From contig NZ_JAJADR010000001.1 of the NCBI RefSeq assembly GCF_020447265.1, positions 1,550,001 through 1,614,000 on the forward strand: a stretch of 64,000 nt of DNA. Direction: 5' to 3'. Numbering within the stretch: the stretch's first letter is position 1; each line of letters starts with the position of its first letter. The position numbers and the translations under genes are program-made. Shown piece after piece: positions 44,331 through 54,047 of this stretch. The DNA is from Hymenobacter lucidus (GTDB lineage Bacteria; Bacteroidota; Bacteroidia; Cytophagales; Hymenobacteraceae). The notes below the pieces were generated by a model. It was given only the letters and a program-made list of their open reading frames with translations. It was not told the DNA's origin and made no database searches.

Positions 44331-45953
44331 CTATTGCACCGGCGGAAACTCGTAGCCGGTAAAGTCCTGGCGGAGCTTGGTTTTGAGCAGCTTGCCGGTG
44401 GCCGTGTGGGGCAGTTGCTCCACGAATTCCACCGCGTCGGGCTTCCACCAGTGCGCCACTTTGCCCTCGAAGAAATCGAGCAGCTCCTGCTTGTCGACCT
44501 CGGTGCCGGGCTTGCGTACCACTACCAGCAGCGGCCTTTCGCTCCATTTGGGGTGGGGCAGGCCAATAACGGCGGCTTCGGCCACGCCGGGGTGAGCTAC
44601 GGCCAGGTTTTCGAGGTCAATAGAGCTGATCCACTCGCCGCCCGACTTGATGACGTCCTTCGAGCGGTCAGTAATGTTCATGAAGCCGTCGGGGTCGATG
44701 GTAGCCACGTCGCCGGTCAGGAACCAGCCGTCGGCGGTAAACTGCGTGCGGTTGTCGGACTCGTAGTAGCCGCCGGCCACGAAGGGGCCGCGCACCAGTA
44801 GGTCGCCGAAGGCCGCACCGTCGTGGGGCAGCTCCCGGCCCTCGCCGTCCACTATCTTCATATTGATGCCGAATATGCTGCGGCCCTGCTTGGTACTGAT
44901 GGCAAACTGCTCGTCGGGGCTCAGCCGCAGCTGGTTGCTCTTGGGCGTGTTCACGGTGCCCAGGGGCGAGGTTTCGCTCATGCCCCAGGCGTGGCGGATG
45001 GTGACACCCAGCTCCTCATCGAAGGCCCGGAGCAGGGCTGGCGGGCAGGAGGCGCCACCCACAATCATTTGCGTCAGGGTGCGGAAACGAGCTTTTTTCT
45101 CCCGCATGAAGGTGAGCAGGCCAAACCAGATAGTGGGCACGCCGGCCGAGAAGGTCACGCCCTCATTTTCGAAGAGCTCAAACAAGCTGGCCGCATCAAG
45201 GCCGGGGCCGGGCAGCACCAGCTTGCAGCCAATCATTGGGGCCAGGTACGGAATACCCCAGGCGTTGACGTGGAACATGGGCACCACGGGCAGTATCACG
45301 TCCCGGGCCGAGCAGTTGAAGCAGTCGGGCAGGGCCGCGGCGTAGCTGTGCAGCACTGTGGAGCGGTGGGAGTAGAGCACCCCTTTGGGCTGGTCGGTGG
45401 TGCCGGAAGTGTAGCAGAGCGAGGAGGCGGTGTTTTCGTCGAAGTAAGGCCACTCAAACTCGGCGCTCTGGGCAGCCAGCAGGTCTTCGTAGCAGCGGAT
45501 ATCGGGCAGCTGGCTAGTCTCGGGCATGTGGGCGCGGTCGGTGAGTAGCACCCAGCCTTCCACTTTGGGGCAGTGCGGGGCCAGCTTTTCCACCAGCGGC
45601 AGAAAGGTCAGGTCGAAGAAGATGAACCGGTCGGCGGCGTGGTTGATAATGTAGATGAGCTGCTCGGCAAACAGGCGCGGGTTGATGGTATGGCACACGG
45701 CCCCGATGCCCGAGACACCATAGTACAGCTCGAAGTGGCGGTGCGTGTTCCAGGCTAGCGTCCCAATTCGGTCCCCGCTTTGCACGCCCAGCTCCCGCAG
45801 GGAGTTGGCCAGCTGCTTGGCCCGCAGATGGGCGGCGTGGTAAGTGTAGCGGTGGAAGCCGCCCTCAACGAGGCGCGTCACGATTTCGGTATCGGCGTGC
45901 CACTTGGCGGCGTGCTGCAAAAGCCCGGCAATGCGCAGGGGCTCGTTCATCAT
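44331..45953 (-). CDS. AMP-forming fatty-acid-CoA ligase family protein
   Basis: 540 residues from [10 protein letters not shown] at 45953; an ATG at 45965 would add four residues. The enzyme activates a carboxylic acid with ATP to an acyl-adenylate and transfers it to CoA. Motifs: [22 protein letters not shown] (P-loop), [50 protein letters not shown] and the catalytic lysine in [13 protein letters not shown]. The sequence resembles the medium/long-chain group (FadD3/AlkK-like) rather than acetyl-CoA synthetase. The exact chain length is unknown. Cytoplasmic, single gene. Confidence 0.92.
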   Translation of the reverse strand: MMNEPLRIAGLLQHAAKWHADTEIVTRLVEGGFHRYTYHAAHLRAKQLANSLRELGVQSGDRIGTLAWNTHRHFELYYGVSGIGAVCHTINPRLFAEQLIYIINHAADRFIFFDLTFLPLVEKLAPHCPKVEGWVLLTDRAHMPETSQLPDIRCYEDLLAAQSAEFEWPYFDENTASSLCYTSGTTDQPKGVLYSHRSTVLHSYAAALPDCFNCSARDVILPVVPMFHVNAWGIPYLAPMIGCKLVLPGPGLDAASLFELFENEGVTFSAGVPTIWFGLLTFMREKKARFRTLTQMIVGGASCPPALLRAFDEELGVTIRHAWGMSETSPLGTVNTPKSNQLRLSPDEQFAISTKQGRSIFGINMKIVDGEGRELPHDGAAFGDLLVRGPFVAGGYYESDNRTQFTADGWFLTGDVATIDPDGFMNITDRSKDVIKSGGEWISSIDLENLAVAHPGVAEAAVIGLPHPKWSERPLLVVVRKPGTEVDKQELLDFFEGKVAHWWKPDAVEFVEQLPHTATGKLLKTKLRQDFTGYEFPPVQ

Positions 45954-46059
45954 TAGTCCTAGCATGCTGTTCTGGTGGGGTTAGGTCGGGGCTTTAAGCT
46001 ACTAGTTAATGTGCTGATGTGCTAATGTGGAGAATGTGGTTGCATGTGGGAAATATGTA

Positions 46060-46207
46060 TTGTGAGGAGACACGAAGCAATCCGTCTGCTGAAATGTAGA
46101 AAGCTGTCTTAAATGAAAAGCCCTTTACTCCAGTTGGAATAAAGGGCTTGCTAGTGAAAGGCGGAACTACCTGCGTAGAGGACGGATTGCTGCGTGCCTC
46201 CTCGCAA
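46060..46207. repeat. dispersed inverted-repeat element, copy B
   Basis: 148 bases. The ends pair over about 28 bases with three mismatches (46060-46087 against 46180-46207; TTGTGAGGAGACACGAAGCA and its partner). Inside lies the hairpin AAGCCCTTTACTCC with GGAATAAAGGGCTT (about 46117-46149), the same core as in copies A and C. No reading frame. Just before it, short repeats of AATGTG and GATGTGCT occur (about 46008-46045). Confidence 0.8.
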
Positions 46208-46224
46208 GAACGAAGAGGCAGAGC

Positions 46225-46884
46225 TTACGGCAGTCGGTACCAAAGGCCGGTGCCGTCTTCTTCAAAGGCCACTACGCCTTTGTTTTTGGCATAATACAGT
46301 TGGCGCACCAGCTTGAGACCGGGCAGAGTAGCAGTCGGATACTGGTTTTGGGCGCGAATAACCTGCGAATAAGTAGCTGGCCCAAGGGTAATGGTCGGCA
46401 GAAACTCGATACCTGGAGTAAAGGTGGTGCCCAGGGCAACACCCGCATTGACCGAGTCAATTGGCAGGCGGGCGGCCGGGTAAAATGTTTCCCACTCGAC
46501 CTCGGCAAGCAGCACCACTTTCGCCTCGCTGCCGTCGTAGTAGAGCTCCAGGTTGAGCACAGTCTGGGGCTGGGCCGTGGAATCGGTGCGCAGGGCCAGC
46601 ACCTTAACTTGTTGCGCTATGAGTTCCCGGGATGGAAAAGGCGTCCAGTTGATGCCGGTGTTTTGCTTCTCCATTTGGTCCTGCACCTCCGTTACGCGGT
46701 AGGTGCGCACTTTGCCGTCCTTGGCGTGGCCGAAGCGCAGCACGTCGTTGGCGTGGTACGGCTGCCAAGCTAGCTGCTCGGCCGAGAGCCTATATTCCTC
46801 GGGGTCTTTTTCGCAGCCCGAAAGCAGCACTGTAGCCAGCAAGGCAAACGGCAGGATAATATTAAGGCGGATGGGATGAAGCAT
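46225..46884 (-). CDS. hypothetical lipoprotein
   Basis: 219 residues from MLHPIRLNII at 46884; the lipobox is LSGC, followed by EKDPEEYRLSAEQLAWQPY. The remainder looks like an eight-stranded, lipocalin-like sandwich (VLRFGHAKDGKVRTYRV, TVLNLELYYDGSEAKVVLLAE, LVRQLYYAKNKGVVAFEEDG). The final GVVAFEEDGTGLWYRL pattern is common in Bacteroidota lipoproteins of unknown role. It lies 91 bases downstream of the fusion enzyme gene on the same strand. Confidence 0.7.
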   Translation of the reverse strand: MLHPIRLNIILPFALLATVLLSGCEKDPEEYRLSAEQLAWQPYHANDVLRFGHAKDGKVRTYRVTEVQDQMEKQNTGINWTPFPSRELIAQQVKVLALRTDSTAQPQTVLNLELYYDGSEAKVVLLAEVEWETFYPAARLPIDSVNAGVALGTTFTPGIEFLPTITLGPATYSQVIRAQNQYPTATLPGLKLVRQLYYAKNKGVVAFEEDGTGLWYRLP

Positions 46885-46975
46885 AGTCGTCAATAAGTTC
46901 GGATGGGAGTTTTCCAAAGCTGAAGAGCCCACTGGGCCCCGAACAGTTGCAACTCCGCTTCTATAAAAAATACTT

Positions 46976-49900
46976 CTACTCCTCCACGGTCGTCTCCACC
47001 GGCTGGGTCTGCGCCTTCCGGATGCTTTCTAGGGCTACCTGCAGAATCTGGGTGCGCACGTTCAGTTCGCCGAGCTTGTTGTTGCGCCGGGTCGGGTTTA
47101 CGCGGTTGGAGAGAAACACGTAGATCAGCTCCTGCTCCGGGTCGACCCAGAAGAAGGTGCCGGTGAAGCCCGAGTGGCCGAAGCTGCTTTGGGAGGCGTC
47201 GTGGGCGGTATTGCCGGCAGGTTTGGCGGCCTGCCGGTCGAAGCCCAGGGCGCGGCGGTTGCCCTGCTCGCAGAACTGACAGCGCGTGTAGTCGGCCAGG
47301 ATTTCGGGCTTCAGGATTTGCTGGCCGCCGTACTTGCCCTGCCAGGCGTAGGTTTGCACCAGCTTGGCTAGGTCGTTGGCATTGCCGAAGAGGCCAGCGT
47401 GGCCGGAAAGGCCGCCGAGCAGGGCCGCGCCTTCGTCGTGCACGGTACCGTGCAGCTGCTGCTGCCGAAACAGCGAATCGTACTCGGTGGGGGCAATACG
47501 ACTGCGCGAGAAGCGGCGGGTGGGGTTGAAGCCGAGCGTGGTAGCGCCCAGCGGCCCGTAGATTTCCTCGCGCAGAAACTGGTCGAAAGGCTTGCCAGTG
47601 ACCTGCTTCACGAGCAGCGGATAGAGGTAAAACGACAGATCGGAATACACGTAGCCCGGCTTCTCATTCAGCGGCGACTCGCCAATCTGCTTTACCAGCA
47701 GCTGGGGCAAATCCTTGCGGCCCCAGAGCCGGGTGGCCACTTGCAGCGGGAAGCGGGCCGACGAGTCGGGGCGGAAAAAGCGGCGGCTGAGTTTGGCGTC
47801 AGGGGCCAGCTTGCGGTTGGGGTCGGGTTTGGCGAAGCCCGCGAAGAGCCGGGCAAAAAAGCCTTTGGGCTGGGTGTAGCCCTGCCAGAACGGAATCCAG
47901 GCCTTGAGGCGGGCCTGGTGGGCCAGCACGTCGCGCAGCTTCAGATCCTGCTTGTTGGTGCCCTGGAACTCGGGGAAACAGTCGCCCAGGGTTTTGTCGG
48001 GGCTGAACTTGCCCTGTTCCTGCAGCTTCATCAGGGCCGGAACGGCGGCCGATACTTTGGTGAGCGAAGCCAGGTCGTAGAGGTCGGTGTTGCGCACGGC
48101 GCGACTGGGCCGGCCGGCCTGGGCGGGTGCATCAGCGAAGCTGTGGGTGCCGTAGCTTTTGCGCAGCACCACCGTACCCTTGCGGGCAATGAGCACCTCG
48201 CAGCCGGGCATGGCGCGGGCCGCCATAGCCTGGGCCACGATAGAGTCGACGCGGGCTTCGAGGGTGTTGCTCATGTTCACATCTTCGGGGAAGCCGTAGC
48301 CCAGCCGCAGACCGCCAGCGGTAGTCAGCCCAAAGCCCCGGCTGTACTTGTCGGTAACCGTGACGGGAAGCTGGCCGGTAGCACCGAGGCCGCCGAAAAT
48401 CACCTGGGCTACGGTTTCCTGGGCGTTTTTGCTTTCCTGGTAGGCCAGCAGCACCGCGTCGGCGCGGTCTAGGTCCCGGATTTTAGCCACGGCATAAGCA
48501 TTACCAAACACGCTGACGACAACGCGCTGCTTGGCGCTGGTCAGCTCGCGCAGCAGTAGGTTGGTTTCGGGCGTCACGCCGAAGCTGGTAGCCGGCAGCC
48601 GGCCCAGATTATTGACCCCGATGAGCAGCGTGTTGTAGCGTTTCAGCGCGGCCCGCATCTGCGTCAGCTCGTCGAGGGTGGCGGTGGCGCTCAGCCAGTA
48701 GTGGTCCACGGCGGCGTAGTCGGCGGTGAGACGCTGAAAGTCGGTGGTGTCTTTGGTGCCGATGGTGAGCGTGGCCAGCCGCAGCGTGTCGAGGCGCTGC
48801 AGAGGCAGCACGTTTTTCTGGTTGCGCAGCAGCGTGACGCTCAGGGCCGAGAGCTTCTGACTCAGGGCCTGGGCGTGCACCGGATTGAGGTCCTGGTAGA
48901 GGTTGCGCAGCTCGATGGGGCGGTATTTATCCAGGCCGGCCCACTGTTTCAGGGCCAGCACCTTGCGGCAGCGGGCGTCAATGTCTTCCTGCTTCAACTG
49001 GCCAGCATTGATGGCGGCGCGCACCATCTGCAGGGCCAGGGGAATGTTTTTGGAAAACTCCAGAATGTCGTTGCCGGCCACCAACGCCCGCAGGTCGGCC
49101 TCGCCGGGTGGGTACTTGCTGATGACGCCCTTCATGTTCATGGCATCGGTAAATATCACGCCCTGAAAACCCAGCTGCTGCTTCACCATGCCCGTCACAA
49201 TAGGTTTTGACAAGGTGCTGGGCATGCCGGTGCTGTCGAGGGCCGGAATGTTGAGGTGGGCAATCATGATGCCGCCCAGGCCGCGCCGCATCAAGTCCCG
49301 GAACGGAAACAGCTCCAGCGTATCGAGGCGGCGCCTATCTACGCGCACCAGGGGCAGGGCCAGGTGGGAGTCGGTGTCGGTGTCGCCGTGGCCGGGAAAG
49401 TGCTTGGCTACGGCCAGCACGCCCGCGTCCTGCATGCCGCGCATATACAGGTAGCTTTTCTCGGTCACGTTTTCGCGCTGCTCGCCCCAGCTCCGGAAGC
49501 CGATGACGGGGTTGGCCGCGTTGTTGTTCACATCCACTACCGGCGCAAAGTTGACGTGCATGCCCAGGCGCTTGAACTGCGTGGCAATTTCGCGGCCCAT
49601 GTCGTAGAGCAGCTGGTTGTCGCGGATGCCGCCCATGCTCATCTGAAACGGAAACTTCACCACGCTATCCAGGCGCATGCCCGCGCCCCACTCACCGTCG
49701 AGGGCCACCAGCAGCGGCACTTTGCTCTGGCTCTGGTAGCGGTTTAGCAGGCGGCTCTGGCGCACCGGCCCGCCCTGGAAAAAGATGAGCCCGCCGATGC
49801 CGTACTGCTGAATCAGGGTTGAAATGGAGTCTTCGTCGATGCGCTTACGGTTGGAGTAGGCGGCCACCATAAAGAGCTGGGCCACGCGCTGGTCGGGCGT

Positions 49901-50266
49901 GAGGGTCTTCATCACCGAATCGACCCAGCGCGATGAGGCCAGCTGGGCGGCAAACGGTACCGGCTGCACGCCGCGCGGGCGGGCGGCTTTGGCCGGCGCG
50001 GAAGTCGCCTTCGAGGCAATAGCTGCTGTTGAAGCCTTGGCCGCGGCTTGGCGGGCTTTGGCGCGGGCGGCCGCGGCCTGGGCTTCCCGGTAATCCAGAA
50101 TTTCCTGGCGCCGGCGGGCGGCGGCGCTTTGCTTGCCGCGCCGGGTGGTGGTCTGGGTGGTTTTCTTTTTGGCCGACTGCTTTTTGCGGCGCTGGGCCAG
50201 GGTATCGACGGGGCTCAGCAAAATCAGCAGCAGCCACAGAAACGGAAATAGGCGGGCGAAAGACAA
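46976..50266 (-). CDS. GH3 beta-N-acetylhexosaminidase fused to class C beta-lactamase-like serine hydrolase
   Basis: 1096 residues. The only usable start is TTG at 50266; an in-frame stop lies 33 bases upstream. The signal peptide ends at DTLAQ, followed by a Lys/Arg/Ala-rich stretch to about residue 110. Residues about 115-480 are a NagZ-like GH3 domain (KHFPGHGDTDTDSHLALP with the Asp-Ser-His dyad, GVIFTDAMNMKGV with the nucleophile). A GH3 C-terminal domain reaches about 650. The last 400 residues form an AmpC/DD-peptidase-like domain (SLTK active site, YSD motif near YVYSDLSFYLY, HSGFTGTFFWVDPE). Both halves suggest peptidoglycan trimming or recycling outside the cytoplasm. This fusion is known in Bacteroidota. 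Confidence 0.92.
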   Translation of the reverse strand: MSFARLFPFLWLLLILLSPVDTLAQRRKKQSAKKKTTQTTTRRGKQSAAARRRQEILDYREAQAAAARAKARQAAAKASTAAIASKATSAPAKAARPRGVQPVPFAAQLASSRWVDSVMKTLTPDQRVAQLFMVAAYSNRKRIDEDSISTLIQQYGIGGLIFFQGGPVRQSRLLNRYQSQSKVPLLVALDGEWGAGMRLDSVVKFPFQMSMGGIRDNQLLYDMGREIATQFKRLGMHVNFAPVVDVNNNAANPVIGFRSWGEQRENVTEKSYLYMRGMQDAGVLAVAKHFPGHGDTDTDSHLALPLVRVDRRRLDTLELFPFRDLMRRGLGGIMIAHLNIPALDSTGMPSTLSKPIVTGMVKQQLGFQGVIFTDAMNMKGVISKYPPGEADLRALVAGNDILEFSKNIPLALQMVRAAINAGQLKQEDIDARCRKVLALKQWAGLDKYRPIELRNLYQDLNPVHAQALSQKLSALSVTLLRNQKNVLPLQRLDTLRLATLTIGTKDTTDFQRLTADYAAVDHYWLSATATLDELTQMRAALKRYNTLLIGVNNLGRLPATSFGVTPETNLLLRELTSAKQRVVVSVFGNAYAVAKIRDLDRADAVLLAYQESKNAQETVAQVIFGGLGATGQLPVTVTDKYSRGFGLTTAGGLRLGYGFPEDVNMSNTLEARVDSIVAQAMAARAMPGCEVLIARKGTVVLRKSYGTHSFADAPAQAGRPSRAVRNTDLYDLASLTKVSAAVPALMKLQEQGKFSPDKTLGDCFPEFQGTNKQDLKLRDVLAHQARLKAWIPFWQGYTQPKGFFARLFAGFAKPDPNRKLAPDAKLSRRFFRPDSSARFPLQVATRLWGRKDLPQLLVKQIGESPLNEKPGYVYSDLSFYLYPLLVKQVTGKPFDQFLREEIYGPLGATTLGFNPTRRFSRSRIAPTEYDSLFRQQQLHGTVHDEGAALLGGLSGHAGLFGNANDLAKLVQTYAWQGKYGGQQILKPEILADYTRCQFCEQGNRRALGFDRQAAKPAGNTAHDASQSSFGHSGFTGTFFWVDPEQELIYVFLSNRVNPTRRNNKLGELNVRTQILQVALESIRKAQTQPVETTVEE

Positions 50267-50962
50267 GATAGGGCGCAGATGAGTTGAGAGGCGAATTTAA
50301 GACAATACGCGGCTTGGGCCGAGGCCGGGCCCGGAAAGGAAAGTGCTGCCTGGGCTGCCATGGTACCCGCCACACCGGTGGGCTGGTGGTGTTTCCGAGC
50401 AAAGTTATAAGACAGGCAAAGGTGCTGGCGTAGTATTGACTTGTAAATAATTGATATAAAGTATTTTATAAATATGCGTTTCGGCTACTATTTATCAACG
50501 CTTTTATAAATCGTGCCGTAGTATTGCAGGAACAGGATTCTTCTGATGCGCTTGGCTTTTACCGTTAAGGCCGACGCCAGTAAGAGCTCCTGGCTTTCAG
50601 GCGTTGCCGCCGGTCATCCGGCGGCCCGCTTCCCAACCGCAGCTGCAGCGGCTGCCCCTGAGCCGCCGCTTGATACGCGGGCCCGCACCGGCCCTCGTTA
50701 CCCGCCTCCGTTTCTACCGCCCGGCCTGCCTTTGCTCCCTGAGAACAAGCCACCGGCCGGCTCCCCAACCTATTGCTACTGTGCCACCAATGCCCCCAAC
50801 ACCGGGCGGCTGACGTGGTGCGCCTGTTTCTATTGCCGTGCGGGTGGCATTGCGGCCACTTGCCCGCCGGGCACTGCCCTGCGCTGTTAGGTCCGGAACT
50901 ACCAGCGCAGGGCGGCTCCTCTAGGGCTTTGCACCCATTTTCTTATCCCATTCCTTTTTGCT
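50267..50962. other. long intergenic region upstream of the GH5 gene
   Basis: About 700 bases between divergent genes. The part around 50430-50530 is AT-rich and promoter-like but shows no convincing TTG/TAnnTTTG pair. The GC-rich rest holds only compositionally odd frames, which I do not accept as genes. No repeat or RNA was recognised. Confidence 0.5.
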
Positions 50963-52666
50963 ATGAAAACCTCAAACACAACCAACCCGCTGCGCGCCTG
51001 GACGAAGGGCGTAGTACTGGCGCTGGCTGCCACGTTCAGCCTGGAGGCCGCCGCCCAAACCCAGACGCCGGTGCAGCAATACGGTCTGCTGAAAGTAGCC
51101 GGCAATAAAGTAGTCGACAAAAACAACGTGCCGGTGAGCCTGGCTGGCAACAGCCTATTCTGGAGCAACGACGGCTGGGGTGGCGAGAAATACTACAACG
51201 CCAACGTGGTGAACTGGCTCCGCAATAACTGGAACGCCAAAATCGTGCGCGTGGCCATGGGCGTTGAAGACGGTGGTGGCTACATCGGTAACCCGGTCGG
51301 CAACCGACAGAAAATCAAGGCGGTAATAGAAGCCTGCATTGCCCAGGGCCTCTACGTTATCATCGACTGGCACTCGCACCACGCCGAGAGCTACCAGCCC
51401 CAGGCCATTGCTTTTTTCCAGGATATGGCCCGCACCTACGGCAATACGCCCAACGTCATCTACGAGGTGTACAACGAGCCCCTGCAGGTGTCCTGGACCG
51501 GCACCATCAAGCCCTACGCCGAAGCCGTAGCCGGGGCCATTCGCGCCATTGACCCCGATAACCTGATTGTAGTGGGCACCCCGACCTGGTCGCAGGATGT
51601 GGATGTGGCGGCCAGCAACCCCATTACCAGCTACCCCAACATTGCCTACACCCTGCACTTTTACGCGGCCTCCCACAAGCAAAGCCTGCGCGACAAAGCC
51701 CAGACGGCCCTGAACCGGGGCGTGGCCCTGCTGGTGACGGAATACGGTACCACCGAGGCCTCGGGCAATGGCTACGTGGACGCAGCTTCCACCCAGGAAT
51801 GGATGAATTTTCTGAAGCAGAACGGCATCAGCCACCTGAACTGGGCCCTGAACGATAAAGCCGAGTCGGCTTCTGCCCTCGTGCCCGGCACCAGCCCCAC
51901 CGCGCCCTGGTCAGATAGCTACCTGACACAATCGGGGGCCTTGGTGAAAGGCTACATTCAGAGCTGGAACGGTACCGTGACGGGCGGTGGTGGGGGCGGC
52001 ACTACGCCACCACCGGCTACCGGCACCCTCGTGCAGGCCGAAAGCTCCCACACGGCGGCCGGCGTGCAAACCGAAACGACTACCGACACCGGCGGGGGCC
52101 TGAATGTGGGCTGGCTCGATGCCGGCGACTGGATGGCCTACACCGTTACCATTCCCGAAGCCGGCAGCTACCTGATTCAGTACCGGGTGGCCAGTCCCGG
52201 CGGGGGCGGCACTATCCGGGTGGAGCAGAACTCGGGCACCACCTTACGCGGCTCCGTGACCGTGCCGGCTACCGGCGGCTGGCAAACCTGGACGACCATT
52301 TCGCACACCGTAACGCTGCCGGCCGGCCGGCAGGATATTGCCCTGGGTGTACCGGCCGGGGGCTACAATATCAACTGGTGGAGCTTCTCGAAAGCCACTA
52401 CGGGGGCCCGCACGGCCCAGCCGGAAGCGGCCCTGTTTCCCAACCCGGCCCAGAGTCAGCTAGCGGTAATGGTACCGGCCGCCACCGGCCTCGTGCAGCT
52501 CACTATTCTCGACGCTCAGGGCCACGAAGTGAGTAGCCGCAGCATCAGGGGAACTGCGGCGGGCCAGCAGGTAGCGTTGCCGGTAGCCGGGCTGAAGCCG
52601 GGCGTGTACCTGGTGCGCATCGTCAGCAATGGGCAGGTAGCCACTCACCGGCTGGTCAAGGAATAA
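50963..52666 (+). CDS. secreted GH5 endoglucanase with CBM6 and T9SS sorting domain
   Basis: 567 residues. The signal peptide ends near EAAAQT. The GH5 (subfamily 2-like) barrel spans about residues 35-335: VSLAGNSLFWSN, IVRVAMGVE, YVIIDWHSHHAE, VIYEVYNEPLQ with acid/base Glu172, YTLHFYAASH and LLVTEYGTTEAS with nucleophile Glu260. A Gly/Thr/Pro linker leads to a CBM6-like domain (about 350-475: VQAESSHTAAGVQ, NVGWLDAGDWMAYTV, INWWSF). The T9SS type A sorting domain is last (ALFPNPAQSQLAV, GVYLVRIVSNG). It should cleave beta-1,4-glucans at or outside the cell surface, feeding the SusCD importers by inference. Confidence 0.93.
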   Translation: MKTSNTTNPLRAWTKGVVLALAATFSLEAAAQTQTPVQQYGLLKVAGNKVVDKNNVPVSLAGNSLFWSNDGWGGEKYYNANVVNWLRNNWNAKIVRVAMGVEDGGGYIGNPVGNRQKIKAVIEACIAQGLYVIIDWHSHHAESYQPQAIAFFQDMARTYGNTPNVIYEVYNEPLQVSWTGTIKPYAEAVAGAIRAIDPDNLIVVGTPTWSQDVDVAASNPITSYPNIAYTLHFYAASHKQSLRDKAQTALNRGVALLVTEYGTTEASGNGYVDAASTQEWMNFLKQNGISHLNWALNDKAESASALVPGTSPTAPWSDSYLTQSGALVKGYIQSWNGTVTGGGGGGTTPPPATGTLVQAESSHTAAGVQTETTTDTGGGLNVGWLDAGDWMAYTVTIPEAGSYLIQYRVASPGGGGTIRVEQNSGTTLRGSVTVPATGGWQTWTTISHTVTLPAGRQDIALGVPAGGYNINWWSFSKATTGARTAQPEAALFPNPAQSQLAVMVPAATGLVQLTILDAQGHEVSSRSIRGTAAGQQVALPVAGLKPGVYLVRIVSNGQVATHRLVKE

Positions 52667-52718
52667 AGGACTACCTATTCGGCCGCGGGGCTGAAACCAG
52701 ACAGTCCACTCTGAAGCG

Positions 52719-52754
52719 AAAAGCCCGTCGGCGCATTGGCACCGGCGGGCTTTT
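52719..52754. terminator. bidirectional terminator between GH5 and phosphatase genes
   Basis: A 13-bp stem with one mismatch (52719-52731 with 52742-52754), A4 and T4 ends, between convergent genes. Confidence 0.85.
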
Positions 52755-52777
52755 CTGTGGGCAATGGTTTTAATGCA

Positions 52778-53791
52778 TTACTGCATCTCAATTTCCTGGC
52801 GGTATAGCTCCTTGCCATTATCCCCCTTCAGAAAGGCCGTTACCAACAGCTTCTTGCCTTTCTGGCGGAAGCGCAGCAGGCCGTAGTGTTGCTGATTGAC
52901 GCGCGGCCCCACGCGGTACTGGTTGGGCTCGTCCACGATGCGCGGGTCAACGTGGGTGAGGCCGCTAGAGGTGATTTCGTAAATCGGCTGCTTCTGGCCG
53001 GCCAGCGTAATCTTCGACATTTCGCCGATGTGCCGGTCGCCGCTGATGAGCAGTACGCCCTTGGCCCGGCTGGCTATCAGCAAATCGAGCAGGCGCTTGC
53101 GGGCGGCCGGGAAGTTGGCCCATTTCTCGTAGGGGTGCTGGCTGGGCAGAAACTGGATGCCCGAGCCGATGATGTGCACGTCGGCATCGGAGCCGGTGAG
53201 CTGGCGGCTCAGCCACTGCCATTGGGCCTCGCCCAGAATGTCGCCTGTGGGGTTGGGCACGTAGGCCCGGTCGATGATGCCACGCTCCAGCTCATCCTGG
53301 AAGTAGCGGTCATCGAGCAGAATAACCTTCACTTTTTTGGTGCCGGCCATGTAAGTATAAGAAGCATAGATGCCTTCCTGCTGGCGGCGCGGGCTGTTTT
53401 TGGGCTCCCCCAGAAAGTCGAGGGCCAACTGCTGACTCTGCTTTTTGAACGGGTACTCCTTGCCCGCGTCGTTGCGGCCGTAGTCGTGGTCGTCCCAGGT
53501 GCCGATGATGGTGGGTACCTGCTGGCGAAACTGCCGGTAGCCGGGCAGATTGAGTTGGGCGTCGTACTTGCCCTTGAGCACCTGCATGTCGTTGGTGTCG
53601 CCGTACACGTTGTCGCCGAGCCAGATCCAGACGTTGGGTTTGTCGCGGGCAATATCGTCCCAGAGCGGCTGGGGCAGCTCCACCTTGTTGCAGGAGCCGA
53701 AGGCCAGCGTCAGGTCTTTAGGCTGCTGAGCCTGGGCCGGGCACCTCAGCAAGAGTAGGGTCCCGAAAAGAAACGGCAGGTGTTTTTTCAT
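52778..53791 (-). CDS. PhoD-like metallophosphatase
   Basis: 337 residues from MKKHLPFLFG at 53791; the signal ends at PAQAQ. The PhoD/alkaline phosphatase D motifs are in order: LAFGSCNKVELPQPLWDDI, WIWLGDNVYGDTND, IIGTWDDHDYGRNDAG, VKVILLDDRYFQDE, HIIGSGIQFLP and LLISGDRHIGEMS. The family uses Fe and Ca ions to hydrolyse phosphomono- or diesters in the periplasm. The gene is transcribed alone toward the shared terminator. It may be phosphate-regulated, but no Pho-box was identified. Confidence 0.92.
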   Translation of the reverse strand: MKKHLPFLFGTLLLLRCPAQAQQPKDLTLAFGSCNKVELPQPLWDDIARDKPNVWIWLGDNVYGDTNDMQVLKGKYDAQLNLPGYRQFRQQVPTIIGTWDDHDYGRNDAGKEYPFKKQSQQLALDFLGEPKNSPRRQQEGIYASYTYMAGTKKVKVILLDDRYFQDELERGIIDRAYVPNPTGDILGEAQWQWLSRQLTGSDADVHIIGSGIQFLPSQHPYEKWANFPAARKRLLDLLIASRAKGVLLISGDRHIGEMSKITLAGQKQPIYEITSSGLTHVDPRIVDEPNQYRVGPRVNQQHYGLLRFRQKGKKLLVTAFLKGDNGKELYRQEIEMQ

Positions 53792-54047
53792 CCCGCAAAG
53801 ATGCGGTTTGCGTGGTTGCAGTAGTGTAAAGCCTGCGTTAAGTTGTGAGAAAGGCTTCGTTGGCCTACCGTTCCTTTCCACCACTTGCAGCGTATTGGCT
53901 CTTACCAAGGTCTTTTGAATTATCCCGTAAAACTTTCCCGGTCTACAACCAGAGCGGTCCTACTTTTGCACGGGGCATACGCTCGTCGGTGCGTCGGCCG
54001 TTTACAGAGCCGGGGCTTTCCCTTCATTTACCAATCCTGCTGTTTTG

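Noticed and set aside
50546..50890. 114-residue plus-strand open frame with Cys-rich end
   Set aside because: Odd Pro/Ala/Cys composition, no signal or family, and an equally poor antisense frame. GC-rich DNA gives such frames by chance.
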